From positions 23,097-87,096 of the forward strand of contig CAITLU010000041.1 in the NCBI GenBank assembly GCA_903893315.1: a stretch of 64,000 nt of DNA. The letters are read 5' to 3'. The position numbers and the translations under genes are program-made. Below are positions 18,640-28,864 of the stretch, one piece after another; position 1 is the stretch's first letter; each line of letters begins with the position of its first letter. The notes beneath the pieces were generated by a model that made no database searches, was not told where the DNA came from, and saw nothing but the letters and a program-made list of their open reading frames with translations. This DNA is from an uncultured bacterium. Its GTDB lineage: Bacteria; Desulfobacterota; Binatia; UBA1149; CAITLU01.

Positions 18640-21048
18640 TCAGGGCTGCTCGGTGAGAAACGGATCCGTATCGACCGGGCCGCTCACACGGCTTTGTGGA
18701 TCCGTGGTGCACCAGTAGTTGTTCTCTGCCTTGACGCTCGTGGCTGTGATGTTGTCCACATCCAGGGGCGTGCCTTGAGGTGCCACGTTGGAGCACAGCA
18801 CGTTGCCGCCGGGACTGCTCACCGACTGGCCGTCGATCGTCATGCTCCCGCCTCCGAGATCGACCTCGGCCGTGTCGTCGATGCCGACGCCGCCAAGGCC
18901 GAGTTCGGAACTGTTCAGACCCCCGTTGTCACGAATGACGTTGCCCCACATCGAGACCCGCGAGTTGGAGTTGGCGAGCAGTCCTCGAAACTGGTTGTTC
19001 ACGAAGGTATTGCCCCACACCAACGCCTGCACGTCGCCGCCGATGCGCACGCCGTTGTCGCAACCGTCCACTTCGGATTCAGTCATGTGCACGACCTGCG
19101 TGTCGCCGATCCCGGTGCCGAAGCGCGGACCGAGGCAGCGGAAGATGCCAGAAGCGTAGAAGCCTTCCATCCGTGTGTGTTCGATCAGATAGCGTCCCTC
19201 ATTGGTCATCCGGATCGGCTGCTGGCAATCGGTGAAAAGGCTGTCGCGCACGATGGCGTTATAGTAATCACGCAGCTTCGGATCCGACTCGGTCTCCGAA
19301 AAGACGCCGTAGTTCTGCATGCACTTGCCGCAGGCGGTCTTGGCCCAGATGCCGGTATACAGATTGCCTACTCCTGAGACGTTGCCCGTGGCCTCGTCGC
19401 AGACACGCTCGAAGTCGATGTTTTCGACTGTATTGTCGTTGCCCCCGGTCTTGATGCCGTCGAAGAAGTAACGGACCGTCAGGTTGCGCACCGTCATGTT
19501 GTTGCCGCGCAGAGCGAGGAAGAGCGTCCCGCTGTTGACGTCCGGACAGGAGCAGGTCCCGTCCGGGTCCAGAGGAACGCGGCACTCAATCGCCGGTATC
19601 GTGCGGCCCCAGCACTTGGGGTTCATCTCGAAGGTGATGTTGCGATCCAACCCGTCGATGAGCAATCCGTCGCAGCTGCTGTCACGCGGACCGTTGCTCA
19701 CATCCGAAATGTAGATCGTGGTGTCGGAACAGTTGAAGGTGATCGCGTGGCTGGCGCCGCCGCAGTTCCCGAGGGCCGCGTGGAAAGCGGCTTCGGAGCA
19801 GGCGATCGGGCAGGAATAGGTGCCGGGCAGGTTGTCGCAGGGGCCGCTGCCGCAAGGTGCTGCCGCGCACTCGTCGATGTCCTCGCACGTCGATCCCACC
19901 AGCGTGTAGCCGGCGTCGCAGGTGCACTCGCTGTAGTCCGCGTTCGGGCTCGACCCGGCGGGGCAGTACAGGCATTGCGCAACGCCACCACCGACCAGGC
20001 CGCAGGTTTCACGCCTGCACGACGATGAACACCCGTCCCCGCTGGTGCTGTTGCCGTCGTCGCACTCCTCGTAGATCTGGCGGTGCCCGTCGCCGCAGGA
20101 CTCGAGGTGACAGATCGAACTGCAACCGTCGCCGGAGACGGAGTTGCCGTCGTCGCACTCCTCGCCGGTCTGCAGGACTCCGTTGCCGCACTCCTCAATT
20201 ACACAGTTCTGGTCGCAGCCGTCACCGCTGAGCAGGTTGCCGTCGTCGCACTCTTCGTTGTTGGCGGCCTGAAGAACGCCGTTGCCGCAGACCAGCGGAG
20301 CGATACAGCCGGGTTCGCAGCCGTCGCCGGGAACCTGATTGCCGTCGTCGCACTCTTCGTGACCGGCGACAACGCCATCCCCGCAGGTCACGTGGAGCGA
20401 TGCGCCCTGCGCATCGACGGCGTCTTCGACTGCGGCGGCGACCGTCGCAATATCATCCGACGTGCACACCGCCAGCTGTCCTGCCTTCGTCCACGACTTG
20501 CCGAAGGCGGAAAGAGACCTGGCCGCGCACGCACCCAGTTCCTGCGGCGTAGCGGAGAAGCCGCGCCGTACGCAGGTGATGTACTTGGCTGCGTACTTGT
20601 AGAGCGCCATCACGCGCTTGTGGACGCAGGCATTGGGAAGCGTGTTGGCTTGAAAGATCGCCGAGGCCGACAGCGCCCCCTGCCAGGCCAGTGGCCAGTC
20701 CAGGGCGAGGCTCTGAAGGTCACCGGGACAGAGGTAGTTCGAACTTGCCGCGCTCTCGTCGGCCAAGCCAATGCGGAAGTCGGCGCCGGAAACCGCCTTG
20801 GCGACGCAAGCGTCGAATGCCGGGACGCTGCCGCCCTTGGCAAGAGCCCCTTCGCAACTGCCGATGATCTTGGCGTGGTACAATGACGCGCCCATCTTGG
20901 CGGAGTAGCACCTGAGCTCTTCGCTCGTCTGCGCGCGGGCCGTCCCCGCGCCAAGGAGCGTGACCAAGCCGGCAACCAGGAAACTAGCGAAGGGAACCAG
21001 TCGGAAGCGCTGCGCCACGCATGGCCTGAAGTCTGTCATCACAATCAT
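18640..21048 (-). CDS. Secreted cysteine-repeat, EGF-like and beta-helix protein
   Basis: An 802-residue exported protein with a signal peptide ending GTARAQ. After a helical N-terminal domain (about 40-215) come four DUF4215/myxobacterial disulfide repeats of the form [21 protein letters not shown] (about 216-345), then a partial Cys motif and a calcium-binding EGF-like domain ([17 protein letters not shown]). The C-terminal half is a right-handed parallel beta-helix with many Asn/Gly turns ([35 protein letters not shown]). It has the same architecture as the protein at 25047-27134 and is a paralogue. The function is probably surface binding or polysaccharide interaction; no catalytic site was recognised. 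ATG at 21039 is an alternative start. Confidence 0.85.
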   Translation of the reverse strand: MIVMTDFRPCVAQRFRLVPFASFLVAGLVTLLGAGTARAQTSEELRCYSAKMGASLYHAKIIGSCEGALAKGGSVPAFDACVAKAVSGADFRIGLADESAASSNYLCPGDLQSLALDWPLAWQGALSASAIFQANTLPNACVHKRVMALYKYAAKYITCVRRGFSATPQELGACAARSLSAFGKSWTKAGQLAVCTSDDIATVAAAVEDAVDAQGASLHVTCGDGVVAGHEECDDGNQVPGDGCEPGCIAPLVCGNGVLQAANNEECDDGNLLSGDGCDQNCVIEECGNGVLQTGEECDDGNSVSGDGCSSICHLESCGDGHRQIYEECDDGNSTSGDGCSSSCRRETCGLVGGGVAQCLYCPAGSSPNADYSECTCDAGYTLVGSTCEDIDECAAAPCGSGPCDNLPGTYSCPIACSEAAFHAALGNCGGASHAITFNCSDTTIYISDVSNGPRDSSCDGLLIDGLDRNITFEMNPKCWGRTIPAIECRVPLDPDGTCSCPDVNSGTLFLALRGNNMTVRNLTVRYFFDGIKTGGNDNTVENIDFERVCDEATGNVSGVGNLYTGIWAKTACGKCMQNYGVFSETESDPKLRDYYNAIVRDSLFTDCQQPIRMTNEGRYLIEHTRMEGFYASGIFRCLGPRFGTGIGDTQVVHMTESEVDGCDNGVRIGGDVQALVWGNTFVNNQFRGLLANSNSRVSMWGNVIRDNGGLNSSELGLGGVGIDDTAEVDLGGGSMTIDGQSVSSPGGNVLCSNVAPQGTPLDVDNITATSVKAENNYWCTTDPQSRVSGPVDTDPFLTEQP

Positions 21049-21078
21049 TAGTTAGGCCCCGGACAGTCTCCTCCTACA

Positions 21079-21106
21079 AGTATAAAATAGGGAAAAGCCC
21101 GCAAAA
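21079..21106 (-). promoter_or_regulatory. Promoter of the cysteine-repeat/beta-helix protein gene
   Basis: On the minus strand TATACT (21084-21079) matches the -10 consensus at five of six positions, with TTTTGC (21106-21101) as a -35 candidate 16 bases upstream. The element lies in the most AT-rich stretch between this gene and the divergent phosphoketolase gene, about 30 bases before the ATG. Confidence 0.5.
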
Positions 21107-21293
21107 TTCGATACTTGCTACTTAACGCACGCTAAGCCGAGGCGTATGGAGCCACGCCCGGCGAATCGATCACAGGTGCAGCGCCCCGCACATCATGCGC
21201 AAGTTCGCCCCGGCACCCGCGCGGCTAAAGTGTTACAAGCGGCGAGTCGACCCTGGGGCCGCCTCGCAAAGTGGGCGGCAAGCGAGGCAGATC

Positions 21294-23723
21294 ATGAATT
21301 CGAGAACCGAGACGACGGTGCAGGCGGGGGCCCACCTCGGCACAGCCGAAGTGGCAGCCCTCGATGCCTGGTGGAGAGCCTGCAACTACCTGGCAGCGGG
21401 GATGATCTTCCTGCGCGACAACCCGCTGCTGCGCGAGCCGCTGGTGCCGGGGCACATCAAGCAGCGCCTGCTCGGACACTGGGGCTCGAGCCCCGGGCTC
21501 AGCTTCATCTACACGCATCTGTGCCGCATCATTCGCCTCCACGACCTCGACGTCGTGTTCGTGGCCGGCCCCGGCCACGGCGCGCCCGGCGTGCTCGGCC
21601 CCCTCTACCTCGAAGGCAGCTATTCCGAGATCTACCCCGAGTGCAGCGAAGACCTCGAAGGACTCACGACCTTCTTCAAACAGTTCTCATTTCCCGGCCA
21701 CATCGGCAGCCACATGACTCCCGAGACGCCGGGTTCCATCCACGAAGGCGGCGAACTCGGCTACAGCCTCTCGCACGCCTACGGCGCAGCCTTCGACAAT
21801 CCGGACCTGCTGGTCGCCTGTGTGGTCGGCGACGGCGAAGCTGAAACCGGCCCGCTCGCCACCGCCTGGCACTCCAACAAGTTTCTGAACCCGGCTCGCG
21901 ACGGCGCGGTGCTGCCTATCCTGCACCTGAACGGTTACAAGATCTCCAACCCGACCATCCTCGCGCGCATCTCACACGACGAACTCGAATCGCTGATGCG
22001 CGGCTACGGCTACGACCCTTACTTCGTCGAAGGCTCGGATCCCGAGACGATGCACCAACGCATGGCGGCGGTGCTCGACGAAGTGATCGCGAAGATACGG
22101 ACGATTCAGATTCAGGCCAGAAGCCTCGGCGCGGCGGTCGAGAGACCGGCCTGGCCGATGATCGTGCTGCGTTCGCCAAAAGGCTGGACCGGCCCCAGGA
22201 CCGCAAGCGGTCATCAGGTCGAAGGCACCTGGCGCGCCCACCAGGTTCCGCTTCCCGAGGCGCGCAGCGACGCGCAGCAACTCGCCGCACTCGAAGCCTG
22301 GATGCGCAGCTACCGCCCCGAAGAACTCTTCGACCGCAGCGGACGCTTGATGCCGGAGTTGCGCGCGCTTGCGCCCGGCGGCACCAGACGCATGGGTTCC
22401 AATCCCCACGCCAACGGCGGCCTGCTGCGACGCGATCTTCACCTTCCCGACTTTCGCGACTACGCCGTCGCGGTTGCCGAGCCCGCCGCCTTCAAGATCG
22501 AAAACACGCGCCCGCTCGGCGCTTTCCTGCGCGACGTGATGCGCAAGAACGAGGGCAGGTTTCGCGTCTTCGGGCCTGACGAAACCGCCTCCAACCGACT
22601 GCAGGCAATCTACGAAGTGAGCAAGAAGACCTGGATGGCCGAGCGCCGCCCCGAAGACGACGACGGCGGAGAACTCGCCACCGACGGCCGCGTGATGGAG
22701 ATGCTCTCCGAACACACTCTGCTCGGCTGGCTCGAAGGCTACCTGCTGACCGGACGCCACGGCTTCTTTCACACCTACGAAGCCTTCGCGCACGTCATCG
22801 ATTCGATGTTCAACCAGCACGCCAAGTGGCTCGACATCGCCAAGAACCACGTCCCGTGGCGGGCCTCGGTGGCTTCGCAGAACATCTTGCTGTCATCGAC
22901 CGTGTGGCGTCAGGACCACAACGGCTTCTCGCATCAGGATCCCGGCTTTCTCGACGTCGTGACCAACAAAAGCCCGACCGTCACGCGTCTGTATCTGCCT
23001 CCCGACGCCAACTGCCTGCTGGCTGTGGCGGACCACTGCCTGCGCAGCAGCGACTGCGTCAACGTGATCGTCGCCGACAAGCAGAGCCACCGCCAGTTCC
23101 TGACCATCGACGAAGCCGTCGACCACTGCGCAAAAGGAATCGGCATCTGGCGCTTCGCCAGCAACGACGACAGTGAAACCGGCCCTGACCAACCCGACGT
23201 CGTGATCGCGTCGTGCGGTGACGTGCCGACGCTGGAAGCACTGGCAGCCACCGCGATACTGCGCGAGGAAATTCCGCAGCTGAAAGTCCGCTTCGTCAAC
23301 GTTGTCGACCTTTTCAAGATGATGCCTCCGGAGGGACATCCCCACGGCCTCAGCGACGCCGACTTCGACAGTCTCTTCACCACCGACCGGCCTGTCATCT
23401 TCAATTTCCACGGCTATCCGTGGCTGATCCACAAGCTCGCCTACCGGCGCAGCAACCAGGAGCGCATCCACGTTCGCGGCTACAAAGAGAAGGGCAACAT
23501 CAGCACGCCGCTCGAACTCGCCATCGAAAACCAGATCGACCGCTTCGACCTGGTGATCGACGTCATCGATCGGGTGCCGTCGCTGCGCTCGGCCGCCGCT
23601 CACGTCAAAGAACGCATGAAGGACGCCATACTCAGCCACCTGCGCTACGCCCACGAACAGGGCACCGACAGTCCCGAGATCAACGCGTGGCGCTGGCCGG
23701 CGCCCGGCGCGGTCAGATCGTGA
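21294..23723 (+). CDS. xfp: Xylulose-5-phosphate/fructose-6-phosphate phosphoketolase
   Basis: An 809-residue thiamine-diphosphate enzyme that cleaves xylulose 5-phosphate (and usually fructose 6-phosphate) with phosphate to acetyl phosphate. Diagnostic segments include [34 protein letters not shown], the ThDP motif [19 protein letters not shown], and [12 protein letters not shown] in the C-terminal half. Length and order match the family. ATG at 21294 follows a GAGGCAG site and gives the expected N-terminus; upstream open frame is not conserved in character. The stop overlaps the acetate kinase start (GTGA), so acetyl phosphate made here is passed to the next gene product to yield acetate and ATP. 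Confidence 0.97.
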   Translation: MNSRTETTVQAGAHLGTAEVAALDAWWRACNYLAAGMIFLRDNPLLREPLVPGHIKQRLLGHWGSSPGLSFIYTHLCRIIRLHDLDVVFVAGPGHGAPGVLGPLYLEGSYSEIYPECSEDLEGLTTFFKQFSFPGHIGSHMTPETPGSIHEGGELGYSLSHAYGAAFDNPDLLVACVVGDGEAETGPLATAWHSNKFLNPARDGAVLPILHLNGYKISNPTILARISHDELESLMRGYGYDPYFVEGSDPETMHQRMAAVLDEVIAKIRTIQIQARSLGAAVERPAWPMIVLRSPKGWTGPRTASGHQVEGTWRAHQVPLPEARSDAQQLAALEAWMRSYRPEELFDRSGRLMPELRALAPGGTRRMGSNPHANGGLLRRDLHLPDFRDYAVAVAEPAAFKIENTRPLGAFLRDVMRKNEGRFRVFGPDETASNRLQAIYEVSKKTWMAERRPEDDDGGELATDGRVMEMLSEHTLLGWLEGYLLTGRHGFFHTYEAFAHVIDSMFNQHAKWLDIAKNHVPWRASVASQNILLSSTVWRQDHNGFSHQDPGFLDVVTNKSPTVTRLYLPPDANCLLAVADHCLRSSDCVNVIVADKQSHRQFLTIDEAVDHCAKGIGIWRFASNDDSETGPDQPDVVIASCGDVPTLEALAATAILREEIPQLKVRFVNVVDLFKMMPPEGHPHGLSDADFDSLFTTDRPVIFNFHGYPWLIHKLAYRRSNQERIHVRGYKEKGNISTPLELAIENQIDRFDLVIDVIDRVPSLRSAAAHVKERMKDAILSHLRYAHEQGTDSPEINAWRWPAPGAVRS

Positions 23724-25009
23724 ACGCAGCGAAACAACAGGACGCGGCACGCCCGGCGCAAGGCAGGAGCACGGCGCAGGACACGCCGGCGCGCATCGCG
23801 GTCGTCAACTGCGGGAGTTCGTCGATCCGCTACCAGGTATTCGACGCTGCCGGCGGAGCGCCGCTGGCGCGCGCCGTGCTGGACAACATCGGCGCGGCGC
23901 AGGCCAGCCTCCGGCTCCAGTGGCACGAGCGGGCGGAAGCGCAACCGTGCGAGCCGCACCAGTTGAGCAAGACCGCGGCCATCGCCAACCACCGCGAAGG
24001 TTTCGCGTGGCTGCTCGACACCGCAAAGCAGGTTGAAGTCCTGATGCCGGGCCCCGGCCTGCTCGGTTTCGGACACCGCGTGGTGCACGGCGGCGAGATG
24101 TTTCGCGAACCCACGCTGGTCGACGACGAGGTCCTCGCCGCCATCACGGCGCTGTCACCGCTGGCCCCGCTGCACAATCCAGTCTGCGCTCTCGGCATCG
24201 AAGTTCTGCGGCGCCTGGTTCCTGGTCTGCCCCACGTCGCGGTCTTCGACACCGCCTTTCACCACACCCTGCCCGAGCACGCGTACCGCTACGCGCTGCC
24301 CGCCGAGTTCTACCGTGACCACGCGGTGCGCCGCTACGGTTTCCACGGCACCTCGCATCGCTACGTCGCCGCGCGCGCCGCGGCACATCTCGGCGTCGCC
24401 ATGCACGACCTGCGCGCCGTCTCGCTGCACCTCGGCGCCGGCGCCAGCGCCACCGCCATCGACGGTGGTCGCAGCATCGACACCTCGATGGGAATGACAC
24501 CGCTCGAAGGTCTGATGATGGGAACCCGCTGCGGTGACCTCGACCCCGCGCTTCCCTTCTACCTCGCACGACACACGCAGATGCCGCTCGACGAGATCGA
24601 AGCGCTGCTCTCCCAGCGGAGCGGACTGCTCGGCGTCGGCGGCAGCGCAGACATGAGGGAAATCGAGCGACGCGACGCAGCCGGCGACGACGCAGCCACG
24701 CTTGCTTTCGAGATGTTCTGCTATCGCGTCAAGAAAACCGTCGGCGCCTACCTCGCGGTGCTCGGCGGCGCCGACGCGCTGATCTTCACCGGCGGCATCG
24801 GCGAAAACTCGTCGCGTGTGCGCAGCCGCGTGTGCCAGGGCCTCGGCGCAATCGGAATCACCATCGATGAAGCGCGCAACGCCGACGTCCGGACGCCGGA
24901 CGCGATCACCGCCGTCCACAGTGAAGACAGCATCGTGAAAGTCCTCGTCGTCCCCACCGACGAAGAAGCGGAAATAGCCCGTCAAACCCTGGCCACGATC
25001 CGGCGCTGA
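23720..25009 (+). CDS. ackA: Acetate kinase
   Basis: A 429-residue acetate kinase starting with GTG that overlaps the xfp stop. Motifs: N-C-G-S-S-S near the N-terminus (PROSITE-like NxGSSS), GHRVVHGGE with the substrate Arg, [42 protein letters not shown] and [13 protein letters not shown]. The phosphate-binding loop reads HLGAGAS where many homologues have HLGNGAS. The enzyme converts acetyl phosphate and ADP to acetate and ATP, completing a two-gene phosphoketolase bypass. No phosphotransacetylase is present nearby. Confidence 0.95.
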   Translation: MNAAKQQDAARPAQGRSTAQDTPARIAVVNCGSSSIRYQVFDAAGGAPLARAVLDNIGAAQASLRLQWHERAEAQPCEPHQLSKTAAIANHREGFAWLLDTAKQVEVLMPGPGLLGFGHRVVHGGEMFREPTLVDDEVLAAITALSPLAPLHNPVCALGIEVLRRLVPGLPHVAVFDTAFHHTLPEHAYRYALPAEFYRDHAVRRYGFHGTSHRYVAARAAAHLGVAMHDLRAVSLHLGAGASATAIDGGRSIDTSMGMTPLEGLMMGTRCGDLDPALPFYLARHTQMPLDEIEALLSQRSGLLGVGGSADMREIERRDAAGDDAATLAFEMFCYRVKKTVGAYLAVLGGADALIFTGGIGENSSRVRSRVCQGLGAIGITIDEARNADVRTPDAITAVHSEDSIVKVLVVPTDEEAEIARQTLATIRR

Positions 25010-25024
25010 CCGCGCGACGCGCGG
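25010..25024 (+). terminator. GC hairpin after ackA, terminator-like
   Basis: CCGCGC (25010-25015) and GCGCGG (25019-25024) form a perfect six-base-pair stem with a GAC loop immediately after the ackA stop, in the 37-base gap before a convergent gene. There is no T-run, so intrinsic termination is uncertain. Confidence 0.35.
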
Positions 25025-25046
25025 GTCTTCCCGGACAGGTCGCCGG

Positions 25047-27134
25047 CTACGGCGCTCTTTCCAGGTACGGCATCACGTCGACCGGCCCGGTTACTCTCAG
25101 CGAAGGCGAGTCCTTGGTGCACCACCAGTTGCCTTGAGCCGCCACCACGGCGCTCGAAGCGTTGTCAACATCCCGGCGCGCGCCGTCGGCTCCATGGTTG
25201 TCGCAGATACTGTTGCTGCCTGAACTGACCATGACCGAACCGTCGATGTCGAGACTCCCGCCACCAAGGTCCATCATCGCGCCGCCGAGCGCCGCCACAC
25301 CGCCGAAACCCGCCTCGGCCGATCCTTCTCCTCCGTTGGCGCGAATGTCGTTGGAAGACAGCGACACTATAGCATTGCCGCCCGCCCAGACGCCGCGCAG
25401 GCCGCAGTCATGAATGGAGTTGCCTTCTAGAACCCCCGTCGCGTAACGGCCGAAGCGCACTCCGCGACGGCACTGCGAGATCGTGCTGCGACGCAGCTCG
25501 ACCACGAGACTGCCCAATGCCACGCCCGAAAAACGCGGGCCATCGCAGGAATAGCTGCCGTCGGCGCCCGGCACCATGCGCACGTCCTCGATGCGGAACC
25601 GCCCGCTCTGGGCCATGCGCAACGGCGTTCTACAGCCGACGAAGTCGATGTTCGAGAAGATCGCGTTGTAGTGCCCGTCCAGGCGCGGATCCGGATCGGT
25701 GGCCGCCGCGTCGCCGCTGCTCTGCGAGCACTTGTCGCAGCCGTCGCGCACATCCAGGTCGCGGAACACGTTACCGACTCCTGTCCCGACACTGCCGAAA
25801 GCGTCGTCGCAGATGCGTCCAAAGTGAACACTCTCGACACGGTCACCGATACCTTCGGCGCGGATGCCGTCGAAGAACCCGCGCACGGAAATGTTACGCA
25901 CCACATCGCCGGCGCCGGCCAACAACATGAAGGTCGTACCGTCGTCGATGTCAGGACACGCGCAAGTTCCGTCCTCCTCGAGCGCAACCGCGCACTGGGT
26001 CTGGTCGAGCGGGATCTGCCAGCACAACGGGTCCATTTCAAAGGAAACGTTGCGGTCGAGGCCGTCGATCACCAGGCCGTCGCAGTCGACGCGGCGCGGA
26101 TGCGTGCCGCTCGCCTGCGCAATCGGAATGACGGTATCGCGGCAGTCGAACGTGACGTGACCGGTCGGAGCGCCGCACGACGCAATCGCTTCTTCCAAGG
26201 CTTGCTCGCTGCACGCGATGGCGCACGAGTACGAGCCCGGCACGTTGACGCAGGGGCGCTCGGCCGGACAAGAGGCCTCGCCGCTCTGACACTCGTCGAT
26301 GTCCACGCAGTAACCGGGCTCGCCGCTGAAACCCGCCGGGCAACGGCACTGTTGCAATGTCGCGTCGGGCTCCGAGTCCGCCGGGCAGGCCATGCAGTAG
26401 ACTTCTTCCCCGGCCCGCACGCAGGTTTCGCTGCGACAGGTCGCGCTGCAGCCGTCGCCGTCCACGACGCCGCCGTCATCGCACGTTTCGAAGCCCTCGC
26501 GGCGGCCGTTCCCGCAGCGCACGCGCAGCCGCGCCGCCGCAGCTTCCACTTCGCTCTCGATGCGATCGGCAACGCCGACCCCTTCGACGTCGCCGCGACA
26601 GCCTGCTGCGACCGACTCGACCCATACGCGCTCGAAGGAATGACGCTCGCCTTCGGCGCACGAGGCGGCGTCGCTCGAATCATCCTGACCGTTGTTGGCG
26701 CGACATCGCAGGTAAGCAGACGCATACGTGACGACGGCGTGAGTTCGTCTTCGCGCGCAACGCTGCGCAACCGTGAAGTCACCGGCGACGTATTCGCTGA
26801 ATATGTCCAGAGGCCAGGTCGAAGCGCCTTCGAGCCCGAGACCCTCGGCGCTGCCCGGGCACACGAAGCCCAGCGCCGCAGCCGCCGCGTCGGCGGCTTT
26901 CAGCAGAGCCCCGATGCGACGCCCGGCCTGTTCAAAACACCGCGACGTCCGTGCTCCAGAAGTGTCCTTGGAAGACATCGTCGCACAGCGCAGCAACCGC
27001 GCCGTCCCAGCCCGGACGGCAGCAAGTTTGGACTGGTAACAAACCAGCGCCTCGTCGGATTGGGCGCGGCAGGCGGGAGCCGCGACCAGGAAAAGACACA
27101 CGACGGCTGCCAGGCGCTTCTTGGGAGCCGTCAT
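25047..27134 (-). CDS. Secreted beta-helix protein with cysteine and EGF-like modules
   Basis: A 695-residue exported protein with a signal peptide ending ACRAQ. It is a paralogue of the product at 18640-21048: both start with (A)QxxEALxCYxxK, then a Cys-containing helical domain, DUF4215 repeat material (here one: CGNGRREGFETCDDGGVVDGDGC in two parts), an EGF-like module (DIDECQSGEASCPAERPC) and a right-handed beta-helix (VIDGLDRNVSFEMDPLCW; VVRNISVRGFFDGIRAEG). The beta-helix segments align closely with the paralogue, which carries more cysteine repeats. Probably surface or extracellular; no catalytic motif recognised. It ends 37 bases from the convergent ackA. Confidence 0.85.
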   Translation of the reverse strand: MTAPKKRLAAVVCLFLVAAPACRAQSDEALVCYQSKLAAVRAGTARLLRCATMSSKDTSGARTSRCFEQAGRRIGALLKAADAAAAALGFVCPGSAEGLGLEGASTWPLDIFSEYVAGDFTVAQRCARRRTHAVVTYASAYLRCRANNGQDDSSDAASCAEGERHSFERVWVESVAAGCRGDVEGVGVADRIESEVEAAAARLRVRCGNGRREGFETCDDGGVVDGDGCSATCRSETCVRAGEEVYCMACPADSEPDATLQQCRCPAGFSGEPGYCVDIDECQSGEASCPAERPCVNVPGSYSCAIACSEQALEEAIASCGAPTGHVTFDCRDTVIPIAQASGTHPRRVDCDGLVIDGLDRNVSFEMDPLCWQIPLDQTQCAVALEEDGTCACPDIDDGTTFMLLAGAGDVVRNISVRGFFDGIRAEGIGDRVESVHFGRICDDAFGSVGTGVGNVFRDLDVRDGCDKCSQSSGDAAATDPDPRLDGHYNAIFSNIDFVGCRTPLRMAQSGRFRIEDVRMVPGADGSYSCDGPRFSGVALGSLVVELRRSTISQCRRGVRFGRYATGVLEGNSIHDCGLRGVWAGGNAIVSLSSNDIRANGGEGSAEAGFGGVAALGGAMMDLGGGSLDIDGSVMVSSGSNSICDNHGADGARRDVDNASSAVVAAQGNWWCTKDSPSLRVTGPVDVMPYLERAP

Positions 27135-27152
27135 CGCGGATTCGGCAACGCT

Positions 27153-28793
27153 CTACCCACGGCGCAGGTCAGGCAACTGGTAACCACGCTCCTTGAGTTC
27201 GGCGCGCAGTACCTTCTTGTCGAGCTTGCCGGTCGAAGTCAGCGGCAGCGTCTCGACGAACAGCACTTCGTCGGGAAGCTGCCAGTTGGCAAAGTGCCGG
27301 CCGAGGTGTTCGAGAACATCGCGCTGGGTCAGCGCCGCGCCGCCTGACTTGACCACCAGCGCCACCGGCCTTTCGTCCCACTTCGGGTGCGGCTGCGCGA
27401 CCACGGCCGCCTGCGCGACACCGGGCAGCGCGACGATAGTGTTCTCGAGATCGACCGACGAAATCCACTCGCCTCCCGACTTGATCAGGTCCTTGGAGCG
27501 GTCGGCGATGATGACGTACTGCTCGCTGTCGATTTTGGCGACGTCGCCGGTCACCAGCCAGCCGTCGTGGAACTTGTCCGGCTGCGGATCCTTGTAGTAT
27601 TCGGACGCGATCCACGGACCGCGAATCAGCAACTCGCCCACCGCTTCGCCATCGTGCGGCAACGGCTGCCACTTCTCGTCGACGATTTCGACGTCGATAC
27701 CGGGAATCGCAAGGCCGGCCTTGGCGATGTTGGCGAACTGCTGATCCAACGAGAGAGTGAGTTGCGAGCGCTTGGCGACGCGACGCGAGACGGTTCCCAG
27801 CGGATTGGTCTCGGTCATTCCCCAGCCCTGAATCATCTCGACACCGAGGTTGTCCCAGTACCAGCGCATCAACGACACCGGCGGCGCCGAACCTCCACAG
27901 GTGAGTCGACTGAGTTCGCCCAGATCCCAGCGCGCAGGTTCGGCTTCACAGGCAGCGCGTACCGCCTGCCAGATCGTCGGCACGCCCGCCGAAATCGTCA
28001 CCCTCTCAGCGACGAACAGGTCGAGAAGACTCCTGGCGTCCATGAATCGGTGGGGCAGCACCTGCTTGGTGCCGAGCATCGTTGCGGTGAACGGAATCCC
28101 CCAGCTCATGGCGTGGAACATCGGTACGATCGCGCACACGCTGTCCTTGGCCGACAGTTCCAGCGAGTCGGTCATGGCCGACGCCATCGTGTGCAGATAG
28201 GTCGAACGGTGCGTGTACATCACGCCCTTGGGATTACCGGTGGTGCCGCTGGTGTAGCAAAGTCCCATCGGCGCGTTTTCGTCGAGCTGCGGCCACGCGT
28301 ACTTCTCGGGTTTGCCAGCGATGAATTCTTCGTAGTCGACCGCGTCCTTCAGTGTCGTCCTCCAGACGCCGGTCTGCGAGCAGACGACATAGCGCTCCAC
28401 GGTCGGTAACCGATCGGCGATCTCTTCGAGCTTCGGCAGCAGATCCTCGTCGACGAAGATAACGCGATCGGCGGCGTGGTTGGCGATATACGCGAGGTCG
28501 TGAACGCCCAGACGAATGTTGAGGGTGTGAAGTACGGCGCCCATCGACGGCACCGCGTAGTAGAGCTCAAGGTGACGGTGGTTGTTCCACAGGAAGCTAC
28601 CCACCCGGTCGCCGACCGCCACGCCGTGAGCGGCCAGTGCGTGCGCCAGCTGGTGCGCGCGGCGCCGCAGGTCGGCGTAGCTCTGGCGGTGAGTCCCGCC
28701 ATCGGTGCGGGTGACTATTTCTTCGTCGGGCGCGAGCAGGGGACCGCGCTCCATCAATCTCGAAAGCAGAAGTGGCGTGCGTTGCATGGTCAT
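27153..28793 (-). CDS. Medium/long-chain fatty acyl-CoA ligase (AlkK-like)
   Basis: A 546-residue ANL-superfamily adenylating enzyme. The AMP-binding P-loop is CYTSGTTGNPKG (about 176-187); A5 is GWGMTETNPLGT; the C-terminal hinge is SKDLIKSGGEWISSVDLEN, and the catalytic Lys is in LTSTGKLDKKVLR. The overall pattern (long-chain-fatty-acid ligase without membrane helices, ending near QLPDLRRG) resembles AlkK-type medium-chain acyl-CoA synthetases. It activates a fatty acid with ATP and CoA. The ATG at 28793 has GGAGGAG about 11 bases upstream. Chain-length preference is inferred only from overall resemblance. Confidence 0.92.
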   Translation of the reverse strand: MTMQRTPLLLSRLMERGPLLAPDEEIVTRTDGGTHRQSYADLRRRAHQLAHALAAHGVAVGDRVGSFLWNNHRHLELYYAVPSMGAVLHTLNIRLGVHDLAYIANHAADRVIFVDEDLLPKLEEIADRLPTVERYVVCSQTGVWRTTLKDAVDYEEFIAGKPEKYAWPQLDENAPMGLCYTSGTTGNPKGVMYTHRSTYLHTMASAMTDSLELSAKDSVCAIVPMFHAMSWGIPFTATMLGTKQVLPHRFMDARSLLDLFVAERVTISAGVPTIWQAVRAACEAEPARWDLGELSRLTCGGSAPPVSLMRWYWDNLGVEMIQGWGMTETNPLGTVSRRVAKRSQLTLSLDQQFANIAKAGLAIPGIDVEIVDEKWQPLPHDGEAVGELLIRGPWIASEYYKDPQPDKFHDGWLVTGDVAKIDSEQYVIIADRSKDLIKSGGEWISSVDLENTIVALPGVAQAAVVAQPHPKWDERPVALVVKSGGAALTQRDVLEHLGRHFANWQLPDEVLFVETLPLTSTGKLDKKVLRAELKERGYQLPDLRRG

Positions 28794-28864
28794 GACCGGA
28801 CGTACTCCTCCGAAACGAAATGCGATGACGGATCATGGTCGCATGACCCGAGGCTGCCGCCGCG

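Noticed and set aside
25671..27347. 558-residue plus-strand frame over the beta-helix protein gene
   Set aside because: The minus-strand gene has a signal peptide, EGF-like motif and a clear paralogue; this frame has none.
28819..28846. ATGCGA/TCGCAT inverted repeat before the acyl-CoA ligase gene as operator
   Set aside because: Arms are only six bases with a 13-base spacer and no promoter elements were evident nearby; too weak to list.
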